Of a stretch of DNA of 64,000 nt, positions 1 to 7,307 are shown in pieces (the stretch's first letter is position 1; every line of letters begins with the position of its first letter). The DNA is from Gammaproteobacteria bacterium (GTDB lineage: Bacteria > Pseudomonadota > Gammaproteobacteria > Pseudomonadales > Azotimanducaceae): assembly GCA_004357385.1 (NCBI GenBank), contig SMWF01000116.1:20935-84934 (forward strand), read 5' to 3'. The notes beneath the pieces were generated by a model that worked only from the letters and a program-made list of their open reading frames with translations, was not told the origin of the DNA and made no database searches. The translations under genes were made by a program, and so were the position numbers.

Positions 1-42
1 GGGATCGGCAGGCTGGCGTCTGCGCCAGCTGACTGGTGCCAA

Positions 43-82
43 GCCGACGGGTTGGCGTTTACGCCGACGGGTTGGCGTTTAC
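43..82. repeat. 20-bp tandem duplication at the merR 3' end
   Basis: Two perfect adjacent copies of a 20-bp unit beginning GCCGACGGG (43-62 and 63-82). The duplication spans the stop codon of the leftward MerR-like gene. Because 20 is not a multiple of three, the second copy supplies the TAA. With one copy only, the frame would run on toward the window edge. Confidence 0.85.
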
Positions 83-1018
83 TGCCAACTGGTTGACCTC
101 CGCGACCACGGACAGTGCCCGCTCGAGTTGCGCCCGGGCGTAGGAAGTGTCTTCCCGGATCCGGTCGTACACCTCGGTGTCTGCGGGATTCTCGATCAAT
201 TGCTGGGTCGAGAATTCGGTAAATGCGTTCAGATCGTTGATCATGCCTACCAGGTAGCGCGGCGTATCGCGGTCGCCGGGTTCGGCCTGCTGGACGATCG
301 CCAGCAGTTCGTGGTCCGAGTAGCGCCGTGGTGCGGTCTTGCCAGCGTGCAAGGGCGCGCCTCCCGGCGTCGCGCACGCGTGCATCAGCGATTCCCACGA
401 CACCGGCCAGACGACGGTCTGCACTCCGCTCGCGCGCGCGGCCGCGATCGCAGTTTCGCTGGCAAAACGGTGCACCGCAAGCACGCGACAGTCGGGAGCA
501 TGCCGTTGCAGTTGGTCCAGCTCCTCGGGATTCAAGGCAGGCAGCATCACCGCCAACACGTCTAGGCCTGCGCGTTCCGCGGTGCGGCTGGCCGTGAAGT
601 CCGCCACCGTTACCCAGCGTTGCGCAACTTCTGCCTGGTCCGATTCAGTGCTTTCCTGTTCGAGCATCAGCAGGTTCGTCCCGATCAAGCCGACCTGCGG
701 CAGCCGCGAAACCAGGATCGGGGCGGGTCGGGCATGCTGAAGTCGCGCATCGAGCTGATCGCCGGAAAGCTTTGCCAGGCTGCTGATCGGGTGGCCGAGT
801 TCGATCAACGTCTTGATTTTGGTGAGTCGGGCAAGCTGAAGCTGATCGTAGTAGCGGGTTTTACCGTCTCGCCGGGACGGCGTCAGCCCGTAACGACGCT
901 CCCATGCGCGCAGGCACTCTGCGCTGATGCCGGTCAGCTTTGCTACCGTACCGATGCGATACAGGCCCTGGTCTTCCACTGGACGCACGATCTGTACAAG
1001 GGGAGGCGGATTGTACAA
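59..1018 (-). CDS. MerR-family transcriptional regulator with a B12-binding-like C-terminal fold
   Basis: About 319 residues. Residues 20-90 form a MerR winged helix: YRIGTVAKLTGIS, then the family signature LRAWERRYGL and a Y-Y-D wing. The remaining ~220 residues alternate beta/alpha like the cobalamin-binding half of CarH/LitR regulators, but I do not see the B12-ligand motif E/DxHxxG, so light or cobalamin sensing is not supported. The longest frame starts at TTG 1016-1018, which lies inside a good sigma70 -10 box. GTG at 986-988 or 977-979 is therefore the more likely start. TGTACA boxes overlap the promoter, which suggests autoregulation. The 3' end is a tandem duplication that provides the stop. 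The family call is firm; the ligand is unknown. Confidence 0.85.
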   Translation of the reverse strand: MYNPPPLVQIVRPVEDQGLYRIGTVAKLTGISAECLRAWERRYGLTPSRRDGKTRYYDQLQLARLTKIKTLIELGHPISSLAKLSGDQLDARLQHARPAPILVSRLPQVGLIGTNLLMLEQESTESDQAEVAQRWVTVADFTASRTAERAGLDVLAVMLPALNPEELDQLQRHAPDCRVLAVHRFASETAIAAARASGVQTVVWPVSWESLMHACATPGGAPLHAGKTAPRRYSDHELLAIVQQAEPGDRDTPRYLVGMINDLNAFTEFSTQQLIENPADTEVYDRIREDTSYARAQLERALSVVAEVNQLAVNANPSA

Positions 1019-1042
1019 TAGTGGCCGGTTGTGTCCAGTACA
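993..1042 (-). promoter_or_regulatory. merR promoter with TGTACA operator boxes
   Basis: On the minus strand TGGACA (1032-1037), a 16-nt spacer and TACAAT (1010-1015) make a strong sigma70 promoter, with transcription expected to start near 1003. Two perfect TGTACA palindromes (993-998 and 1012-1017, 13 nt apart) flank or overlap the -10 box, and a third partial copy, AGTACA, lies at 1037-1042. As I recall, LitR/CarH-type MerR proteins bind paired TGTACA-like boxes. The position over the regulator's own promoter suggests autorepression. The sequence pattern is seen; the function is inferred. Confidence 0.55.
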
Positions 1043-1360
1043 GAATGGGCAGTCGGAGGGTGTGCCGGACCAACGGCCCGGAGCCGCGTAGGGCGACTCG
1101 AGACAAGCCGCGACTCAAGAAGGTGGCGTGGCGACAGCACACGAGGTGCTGTCATTCGCGGTGATGGGAGGAAGGGGAGAGAGAGACACCGCGCCACGCC
1201 ATTTGATCGTTCCGATTGCTGCAGTGCAACCAGACCAAAAACCGGCGGCATTCTAAGTGTTTACGCGGGTGTGGCAAAGACGTAAACGGGATTTTTTGTA
1301 ACAACGTGTTACAGCAGGTACCGAATGCCATCGAAGCGCACGATTTTGGGGGTGCAGCGG
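1043..1360. other. Non-coding stretch with two inverted repeats
   Basis: No convincing gene lies here. Two inverted repeats stand out: GTTTACG (1259-1265) with CGTAAAC (1280-1286), and a tighter one, TGTAACA-ACG-TGTTACA (1297-1313), preceded by six T. On the minus strand they lie downstream of the zinc exporter, so they could be operator sites or a weak 3' hairpin. There is no proper U-tract in either orientation that would make a standard terminator. Confidence 0.4.
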
Positions 1361-2233
1361 TCAGTCATCAGGGCAGGGGCCCAGCTCCACTTGGACCGTG
1401 GAGTGATCGACACCGAACTCCTGCAGCAGCACCGCTTTGACCGCAGCGACCACCCGCTGGGTGTCACTGCCTTCGCTGATGGCCGCGTGCAGAGTGACCA
1501 TGGGACGCTCGTTCGTCAGGGCCCAGGCGTGGACGTGGTGAACCTCCAGAACTTCTGCAACGCCGACCGTCAGCGCGCGCTTGATCTCGTTCAGATCCAG
1601 GTGGCCGGGCACACCCTCCAGCAGAATATGACCGGAATCGCGTAGCAGCCGCCAGGCGCCGCGCAGCAGAATCAGCACGACGACCATGGACAATAGCGGA
1701 TCCGCGGGCAGCCATCCGGTGAGCAGCACGATCGCCATCGCGGCGATTGCGGCGATCGAGCCGAGAATATCGCCGAGCACGTGCAGGTAGGCGCCGCGCA
1801 TGTTGAGGCTGCGGTCGCGGCCCTGATGCAGCATCCGGAACGCGATGAGGTTAACGCCGAGCCCGATCACCGCAACGATCAGCGCGGGCTCGGGAAGAAT
1901 CGGTTCAGGTTGGCGTAATCGGGCTACCGCCTCGAAGCTGATCCACGCGCACAGCAGGAACAGGGTCAAGGCGTTGACGAACGCCGCCAGAACCTGGAAT
2001 CGGTGATACCCGTAGGACAGCGAATGATCGTGATCACGCCGGCTCAGGCGAATGGCGTACCACGACAGGCCCAGCGCGGAGGCATCCAGAAACATGTGCC
2101 CGGCGTCCGCAAGCAGCGCCAGCGAGTTTGCCAGCCACCCCCCGGTGGCTTCCACCACGGTAAATACCGCGATCAGCGTGAACGCAAGCCTCAGGCGCCG
2201 CTCGTCGTGCTGGTGATGGTGGTCGTGGGCCAT
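1361..2233 (-). CDS. Cation diffusion facilitator, Zn2+ exporter of ZitB/CzcD type
   Basis: 290-residue inner-membrane proton antiporter expected to expel Zn2+ and similar metals from the cytoplasm. It opens with a His-rich tail (HDHHHQHD). The transport-site motifs are visible: H46-x3-D50 in HMFLD (TM2) and H151-x3-D155 in HVLGD (TM5), the H/D arrangement typical of zinc CDFs. Another His/Asp-rich loop (RDHDHSLSYGYHR) follows TM2. The last ~80 residues form the cytoplasmic CDF domain (EVLEVHHVHAWAL). Length is normal for the family. It sits 63 bp downstream of the LLM oxidoreductase and may be co-transcribed with it. Metal specificity is inferred. Confidence 0.93.
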   Translation of the reverse strand: MAHDHHHQHDERRLRLAFTLIAVFTVVEATGGWLANSLALLADAGHMFLDASALGLSWYAIRLSRRDHDHSLSYGYHRFQVLAAFVNALTLFLLCAWISFEAVARLRQPEPILPEPALIVAVIGLGVNLIAFRMLHQGRDRSLNMRGAYLHVLGDILGSIAAIAAMAIVLLTGWLPADPLLSMVVVLILLRGAWRLLRDSGHILLEGVPGHLDLNEIKRALTVGVAEVLEVHHVHAWALTNERPMVTLHAAISEGSDTQRVVAAVKAVLLQEFGVDHSTVQVELGPCPDD

Positions 2234-2296
2234 GCCTGTGGAGCCTACCCGCCGGCTGGCCCGCCGCCAAGCGTTCGGCGCCGATCGGCACGTGCC

Positions 2297-3106
2297 CTAA
2301 GCATTGAGCAAGCGCTTGACCTCGGCGATGCCATCGATTCCGGCCGCCTCGCTGGCGGCAATCGGCATGAGGTTGAACAATCGGCAGCCGACGTCGCGAA
2401 AGTCGGCGAGCCACTCGGCTATCTGTTGCGGCGTGCCGTACGGCGAGTACTTTTCGAACCGTTCGAACGGAATGCGATAAAACTCCTGCATGCCTTTGGC
2501 GAGCCGCTCGCGCGCCAGCGCACGATCCTCGTCGATGCCCACCCAGATCTGCAGACCGTGCCGTTTCGGGGCGGCGCGTCCGGCCCGGTTGCAGTGTTCG
2601 TCGATCCCGGCGACGGCCTCGGCGAAGCGACGCGCGGAACACCAGCTGGCCAGCCAGCCGTCGCCATAGCGGGCCGCTCTAGCCAAGGCCCGGTCCGAGC
2701 GACCGCCAATCAGAAACGGAATCGGGACGTCAGGCTGTGGCTGAATGCGGGCGCGCTCGAACTGGTAGAAGCGGCCATCGAAATCCAGGGTTTCGCCCGC
2801 CAGCAATGCCTGCACGATCTGCAGGCACTCGTCGGTTCGACGGCCGCGGGTGGCTGGGTCGACGCCGCACATTGCGACCTCGTTGCGGTCCTCGCCGCCG
2901 ATGCCAACCCCCAGAATGAGTTGCCCCGGAGCGTTGCTGGCCAAGGTTGCCAGTTGGCGGGCGACGGCAATGGGATGGCGCAGGGCGAGCAGATAGACCC
3001 CCACGACCACCTTGAGGTCCGGGTGAAGGGCGCAGAGGGTGGCCGCGTTGATCAGGCCGTCCATGCCGTTGCCGTTGTGGAAGCTGACGTGATCCGCGGT
3101 AAACAC
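2297..3106 (-). CDS. LLM-class (luciferase-like) flavin oxidoreductase, N-terminus uncertain
   Basis: TIM-barrel FMN/F420-type monooxygenase family. Visible: LGVGIGGEDR near residue 66, IPFLIGGRSDRAL near 130, and a C-terminal RIPFERFEKYSPYGTP segment. The only canonical start in frame is GTG 3104-3106, which cuts off the first beta strand. Upstream, the same frame reads a typical family N-terminus (VAVGTLASPELL... then LDHVFTADH) as far as ~3205 but has no ATG, GTG or TTG. TTG 3219-3221 would join this frame if one base near 3200 were removed. Either a one-base insertion, an unusual start, or a truncated protein. It lies between GNAT and the CDF exporter on the same strand. The substrate is unknown. 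Confidence 0.8.
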   Translation of the reverse strand: MFTADHVSFHNGNGMDGLINAATLCALHPDLKVVVGVYLLALRHPIAVARQLATLASNAPGQLILGVGIGGEDRNEVAMCGVDPATRGRRTDECLQIVQALLAGETLDFDGRFYQFERARIQPQPDVPIPFLIGGRSDRALARAARYGDGWLASWCSARRFAEAVAGIDEHCNRAGRAAPKRHGLQIWVGIDEDRALARERLAKGMQEFYRIPFERFEKYSPYGTPQQIAEWLADFRDVGCRLFNLMPIAASEAAGIDGIAEVKRLLNA

Positions 3107-3225
3107 GTGGTCGAGGCCGCTCTCGAGAATGCGTTGTACCAGGTGCTGACGCTGCGGGTGCGCCGCGGCAAGAAGTTCCGGGGACGCGAGCGTGCCGACG
3201 GCAACCGGCGGCCCGCTCCAAGGAG

Positions 3226-3777
3226 CTACGGTCGCTCCCGATCGGTGAGCGCGCTGCGGTCGAACAGGGATCGCGTCATGCGAAACGCCGATTCCTCGCC
3301 ATCGTAGTAGCGGGGGATGTAGTCGCGTTCGTAATACCCGTGTTCTCGATAGAACGCGCGCGCGCCGCTATTGCGCGCACGTACTTCGAGCGTGATGCGC
3401 TCGATACCCGCGGTCCGTGCGGTCTTCTCCAGCCAGCGCAACAGGTGCGAGCCGATGCCACGACGGCGAGCCCGGGGCAGCGTCGCCAGCAGCATCAGGT
3501 GGGCGCTGTCGCGCTCGTAGGTCATTGCGCCGAACCCCAACAGGTTGCCCAGGCTTCGTGTCTCGGTCGCGCCCAGGTCCTCGAGTCGCAAAGGTTTGCT
3601 GCGCGCGCATAGCACTACCGTGTCGCGATCGGCAATCAGGGAGCGTAGCCGGGCCGACTTCCAGCGCCACGGCAGTCCCCGCTCGATGTAGTCTCGGGAA
3701 ACCCGCGCGAGCATTGGCGCGTCAGCACGGCGGGCAAGACCCAGTTCAACTGCAAGTGTCTGGTCCATGGGTGCCAT
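3226..3777 (-). CDS. GNAT-family N-acetyltransferase (RimI-like)
   Basis: 183 residues. The acetyl-CoA pyrophosphate-binding motif A is RRRGIG at about 104-109, followed by HLLRWLEKTARTAG and the RNSGARAFYREHGYYERDYIPRYY segment typical of RimI-like ribosomal-protein or small-molecule acetyltransferases. Its ATG overlaps the stop codon of the upstream serine hydrolase by one base (TAATG), pointing to translational coupling. Its stop lies just before the degraded start region of the LLM oxidoreductase. The acceptor substrate cannot be told from sequence. Confidence 0.88.
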   Translation of the reverse strand: MAPMDQTLAVELGLARRADAPMLARVSRDYIERGLPWRWKSARLRSLIADRDTVVLCARSKPLRLEDLGATETRSLGNLLGFGAMTYERDSAHLMLLATLPRARRRGIGSHLLRWLEKTARTAGIERITLEVRARNSGARAFYREHGYYERDYIPRYYDGEESAFRMTRSLFDRSALTDRERP

Positions 3778-5360
3778 TATTGCGAATTGCAGGGCGCTAT
3801 AGAAGCCCCAGATCCGGGGGGCTCAACTCGGGTGTAGTTGCCCAGTTCGCCCTGCAGGTGCAGTTTTCCGGCGCTGGCGATGAAGACCACCGTCGCCAAC
3901 GGGTCCGCGGGTCGCCGGAACAGGGTCTGGGTGACGGGTAACAGGGTGATCGTTCGGCCGGCCCGGCGTAGCCGCAGCCCGTCCTCGCCAGGAGTGATGT
4001 GCGCGCAGGGTAGTGTGCCGGTCCGCCACGCATCCACCTGAAAGCGGGTGCTGGAGGGATAGTAGGTGCCGCTGAGTTGTTTCAGGCGGGAATCCGGCAG
4101 GTCTACCTTAAGCGGCCGCTCGGGACGGCCGAGATCGCGCGTCAGATGGCGTTCGATCGCCCTGCGCATCCTGCCCAGCGCCGGCGGGTCGTCGCTGTTG
4201 ATGACCAAGAAATAGCCACGCCCGGAGTTCGGCAACAGGCCGTACCTGGCGAGAAATCCGTCGCCATCACCGCCGTGGCCAAAAAACACGAAACCGTCGC
4301 GCACCGTTCCGTAGATGCCGAGACCGTAGCCAATCGGCAGACCTGCGTTGCTGGCAAGGCTGGTGGTGGGGCGCAGCATCTGGCGGATCGTGCGAACGCC
4401 GATCGCCTGGCGGCCATCCAGCTTGCCATCGTTCAGCAGTGCCGTCAGAAATTTGCTCAGCTCCCGGGGAGTGGCGCTCAGTCCTCCGAACGCGCGGTAG
4501 GTCATGTGCCAGTAGGGAATCTCGTCGGTGCCACCGGCGCGGTAGCCACGCGGTAGATTCTCGATCAGGTAGGCGTTCCTGAGGAACGTCGCGTTCGGCA
4601 TATCCAGGGGTTCCAGGACCCGTCGGCGCGCGACGGCCTCGAAGCGCTCGCCGGTACGCTCTTCAATGAGCAACGCCGTCAACCCGGGCGCAACGTTGGT
4701 GTATGAGTGGCGGCTTCCAGGCGGCCAGAGTATGCGCCGCTGCTCGGGTGCCAGCGCCAGCGCGGCGGCGAGCGTCAGCGGGGTCGGATCGTTGTTGTCG
4801 AACTCCGCCCGACTGAGGTCGGCCAGGCCTGCGGTCAGGCCCAGCAGGTGAACCAGCTGGACTGGGTGAGTGTCCTGCCAGGGGTTGATGAATTCGCGTG
4901 CCACGGTCGGGCTTACGGGTGCGTTCAGTTCGAGGTCGCCCGACTCGACCAGCGCCATGGCCGTCAGCGCGGTGAATGTCTTGGAAATGGAACCCACTCT
5001 GAACGGTGTGTCGGAATCTGCTACCGGTCGGCTTGGATTACCCGTGCGTCCCTGGGCCGTGACCAGCGTCGGTTGCCCCTCGTCCATCAGTACCAGCCCG
5101 AATGCGGGTATGCCTTCGTCCGCCTGGATCGTACCCAGCAACTGCATCAGCTCGATCGTCCCGGAGGTCCCGGAGGTCCCGGAGGTCGCCGAGGCCGCTG
5201 GAGACAGCGCGGCGGCGCTGCACGCCATCGTCACTGCCATCAGAACTCGCCGCCGGGCGGGCGCCGCTCCCGTTCCCTTTCGAAGGCGGGTCCGACGCAA
5301 CACCGCCGCCAGGGTCGCGGCGCGCCCCTCGATCGCCATTCGCCGTTCGACGTGCATCAT
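3777..5360 (-). CDS. Secreted serine hydrolase, beta-lactamase class C / PBP-like
   Basis: 527 residues. Catalytic motifs of the class C beta-lactamase/esterase fold are all present: S124-x-x-K127 (SISK), Y220-x-N222 (YTN) and H362-G-G. An N-terminal Arg-rich stretch (ARRRVLMAV) followed by a hydrophobic Ala-rich run to ASA looks like a signal peptide, possibly Tat type. A Gly-Thr-Ser linker from three 9-bp repeats follows. The last ~150 residues form a separate beta-rich domain as in peptidase/esterase relatives. Likely periplasmic. D-aminopeptidase, esterase or amidase roles are all possible; a true antibiotic-destroying lactamase is not indicated. Alternative ATGs at codons 2, 8 and 41 exist. 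Confidence 0.88.
   Translation of the reverse strand: MMHVERRMAIEGRAATLAAVLRRTRLRKGTGAAPARRRVLMAVTMACSAAALSPAASATSGTSGTSGTIELMQLLGTIQADEGIPAFGLVLMDEGQPTLVTAQGRTGNPSRPVADSDTPFRVGSISKTFTALTAMALVESGDLELNAPVSPTVAREFINPWQDTHPVQLVHLLGLTAGLADLSRAEFDNNDPTPLTLAAALALAPEQRRILWPPGSRHSYTNVAPGLTALLIEERTGERFEAVARRRVLEPLDMPNATFLRNAYLIENLPRGYRAGGTDEIPYWHMTYRAFGGLSATPRELSKFLTALLNDGKLDGRQAIGVRTIRQMLRPTTSLASNAGLPIGYGLGIYGTVRDGFVFFGHGGDGDGFLARYGLLPNSGRGYFLVINSDDPPALGRMRRAIERHLTRDLGRPERPLKVDLPDSRLKQLSGTYYPSSTRFQVDAWRTGTLPCAHITPGEDGLRLRRAGRTITLLPVTQTLFRRPADPLATVVFIASAGKLHLQGELGNYTRVEPPGSGASIAPCNSQ
5161..5187. repeat. Three perfect 9-bp repeats (CCGGAGGTC)
   Basis: Three identical tandem units at 5161-5169, 5170-5178 and 5179-5187. 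They encode the GTS linker right after the signal peptide of the serine hydrolase. The unit is a multiple of three, so copy-number change would alter linker length without breaking the frame. Confidence 0.8.
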
Positions 5361-5512
5361 TCGGCCCGGTCTGATGCGCCCGAATCATTGTCTCGCGATT
5401 TATCCATGGGTTATCGTCCCCACCTGGGCGCGTCACCGGGTTCGAAGCAGGGCAGGTTATCCGATAGACGTCGTCCTACCCAACTCCGACATCTGCATGA
5501 GAGGAATCGGCA

Positions 5513-6301
5513 ATGAGTTACGAGCGCGTGTCCCTGGACTTCGAAGGCCAGGTCGCAGTACTGAAATTCAATCACCCGGAAGTCATGAATGCGGTGGGTG
5601 CGGGCATGCTGCGAGGCCTGTCCAGTGCGATTCGGGATGTCGCAGATCCCGCCAATGGGGCGCGTTGCCTGTTGCTGACCGGGGAAGGCCGTGGCTTCTG
5701 TTCGGGTGCGAATCTAGCCGACGACGAACCGTCCTCTGGGGCGGGTGGCGCCGGCGACGGGTTACGATCCGGGTATCACCCGCTGTTGTTAGCGCTCCGC
5801 GACCTTCCGATGCCGGTCGTGACGGCGGTCAACGGCGCCGCCGCCGGCGTGGGTATGAGTTTCGCGATGATGGGCGACATTGTCTGCGCGTCGAAAAACG
5901 CGTTCTTTCTGCAGGCATTTGCGCGCATTGGTTTGATCCCGGATGGCGGTGCCACGTTCCTGTTGCCGCGTATGGTTGGCTGGGGCCGGGCCATGGAACT
6001 GTCGCTGCTCGCCGAGCGACTGCCGGCGGAGACCGCGCATTCGTGGGGACTGGTGAATCGGCTGTTCGACGACAACGAGGCGCTGCTGAGCGGCGCGATG
6101 GAGATCGCGACGAAGTTGGCGAACGGACCGAAATCGTTGGCGCTGATTCGGCAGGCCTACTGGAACACCTGGCACAACGCGTACGAGCAGCAGTTGGATC
6201 TGGAAGCGCGGTTGCAGACCGAAGCCGGGCGTAGCGCGGACTTTCGAGAAGGCGTGGCGGCGTTCCTCGAGAAGCGCGACGCCAGGTTCGAAGGTTCGTA
6301 G
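5513..6301 (+). CDS. Enoyl-CoA hydratase/isomerase family protein (PaaG-like)
   Basis: 262-residue crotonase-fold enzyme. Oxyanion-hole strands are RGFCSGANLADD and NGAAAGVGMSFAMMGD. The active-site segment reads FARIGLIPDGGATFLLPRMVG: Asp rather than Glu at the second catalytic position, as in PaaG-type isomerases, so isomerase activity is as likely as hydration. The start ATG is preceded by GAGAGGAATCGGCA. It is divergent from the serine hydrolase across a 152-bp spacer, and fits with the other acyl-CoA enzymes in the window. Confidence 0.92.
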   Translation: MSYERVSLDFEGQVAVLKFNHPEVMNAVGAGMLRGLSSAIRDVADPANGARCLLLTGEGRGFCSGANLADDEPSSGAGGAGDGLRSGYHPLLLALRDLPMPVVTAVNGAAAGVGMSFAMMGDIVCASKNAFFLQAFARIGLIPDGGATFLLPRMVGWGRAMELSLLAERLPAETAHSWGLVNRLFDDNEALLSGAMEIATKLANGPKSLALIRQAYWNTWHNAYEQQLDLEARLQTEAGRSADFREGVAAFLEKRDARFEGS

Positions 6302-6377
6302 CGCCCGGCACCCGTTCGGCTCCCGCTGGGTAGCCGTTCGTCTGGTCCCGTCGGTTGCGATGCTGGGGCGTCGTTGC

Positions 6378-7307
6378 CTAGCGATTCAGCACGTCGAGAT
6401 GCCTGGCGGTGGCGCGCGCCAGCGCGCTGAGATCGTAACCGCCCTCGAGGACGGAGACGATGCGACCGTCACAGTGCGAGCTTGCTTCTGCCACGATCAG
6501 TTCGCTGACCCAGGCGAAGTCATCGTCGTCCAGTTCGAAGCCGCCGATCGGATCGTCGCGGTGGCCGTCGAATCCGGCTGAGACCAGGATGAGATCAGGT
6601 TGGTGTCGCTCCAGGGCGGGTAACCAGTCGCGTTCGATCGCCCGTCGAAACGCGTGACCGCCCGTCCCTGCGGGCAATGGAGTGTTGACGATGTTGGGGC
6701 GGCTTACGTCGTGGAGTCGGCCCGGATAGAACGGGTGCTGAAAGCTCGAGCAAACCAGCACTTCGGGTGTGTCCTTGAAGATGTCGACGCTGCCGTTGCC
6801 GTGATGAACGTCAAAATCGAGTATGGCGACGCGCTCTACCCCCACGTGCCGCAATGCGCTGGCCGCGCCCACCGCAATGCTGTTGAACAGGCAGAACCCC
6901 ATGGCCGTTGCTCGTTCTGCATGGTGTCCGGGGGGACGGATGGCGCAGAAGGCGCGCCCGTTGGATCGCGCAAGTACCAGCTCGACGGCGTCATTGACAG
7001 CTCCGGCCGCCAGCAATGCAGCGTCGAGGCTGCCGGGGCTCATCTGGGTATCGGGATCCAGGGCGATCAGGCCAGTGCGAGGGCTGGCATCGAACAGCGC
7101 GTCGACCAAGGCCGTAGAATGTACGCGCTCGAGTTCCGTTCGATTCGCCGGGTGCGCAGTTCGGGTGTCGAGATCGGCGAGCATCCCACTTTCGCGCAGG
7201 TGGTCCAGCAGGTAGCTCAGGCGCTCCGGACGCTCCGGGTGACCGGCCGCCGGCTGATGATCCAGACAGTCGGGGTGGGTGATCAGAATACAAGACATCG
7301 CGATCAA
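6378..7307 (-). CDS. Histone deacetylase-fold hydrolase (class II / acetylpolyamine amidohydrolase type)
   Basis: 309 residues. Zn-dependent deacylase motifs are complete: HPDCLDHQPAAGHPERPERL at the N-terminus, the His pair in RPPGHHAERATAMGFCLFN, the zinc-binding D-x-H in LDFDVHHGNG, the second Asp in SAGFDGHRDDP, and the catalytic Tyr in EGGYDLSAL. Its start overlaps the 3' end of the Lhr helicase by 4 bp, so the two are translated from one message. Alternative ATG three codons in. Bacterial homologues deacetylate polyamines, small molecules or proteins; the substrate here is unknown. Confidence 0.93.
   Translation of the reverse strand: MIAMSCILITHPDCLDHQPAAGHPERPERLSYLLDHLRESGMLADLDTRTAHPANRTELERVHSTALVDALFDASPRTGLIALDPDTQMSPGSLDAALLAAGAVNDAVELVLARSNGRAFCAIRPPGHHAERATAMGFCLFNSIAVGAASALRHVGVERVAILDFDVHHGNGSVDIFKDTPEVLVCSSFQHPFYPGRLHDVSRPNIVNTPLPAGTGGHAFRRAIERDWLPALERHQPDLILVSAGFDGHRDDPIGGFELDDDDFAWVSELIVAEASSHCDGRIVSVLEGGYDLSALARATARHLDVLNR

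Noticed and set aside
2003..3307. 434-codon plus-strand open frame over the CDF and LLM genes
   Set aside because: Antisense to three genes with clear family motifs; its own translation is Arg/Gly/Val-rich low complexity, as expected for shadow frames in GC-rich DNA.
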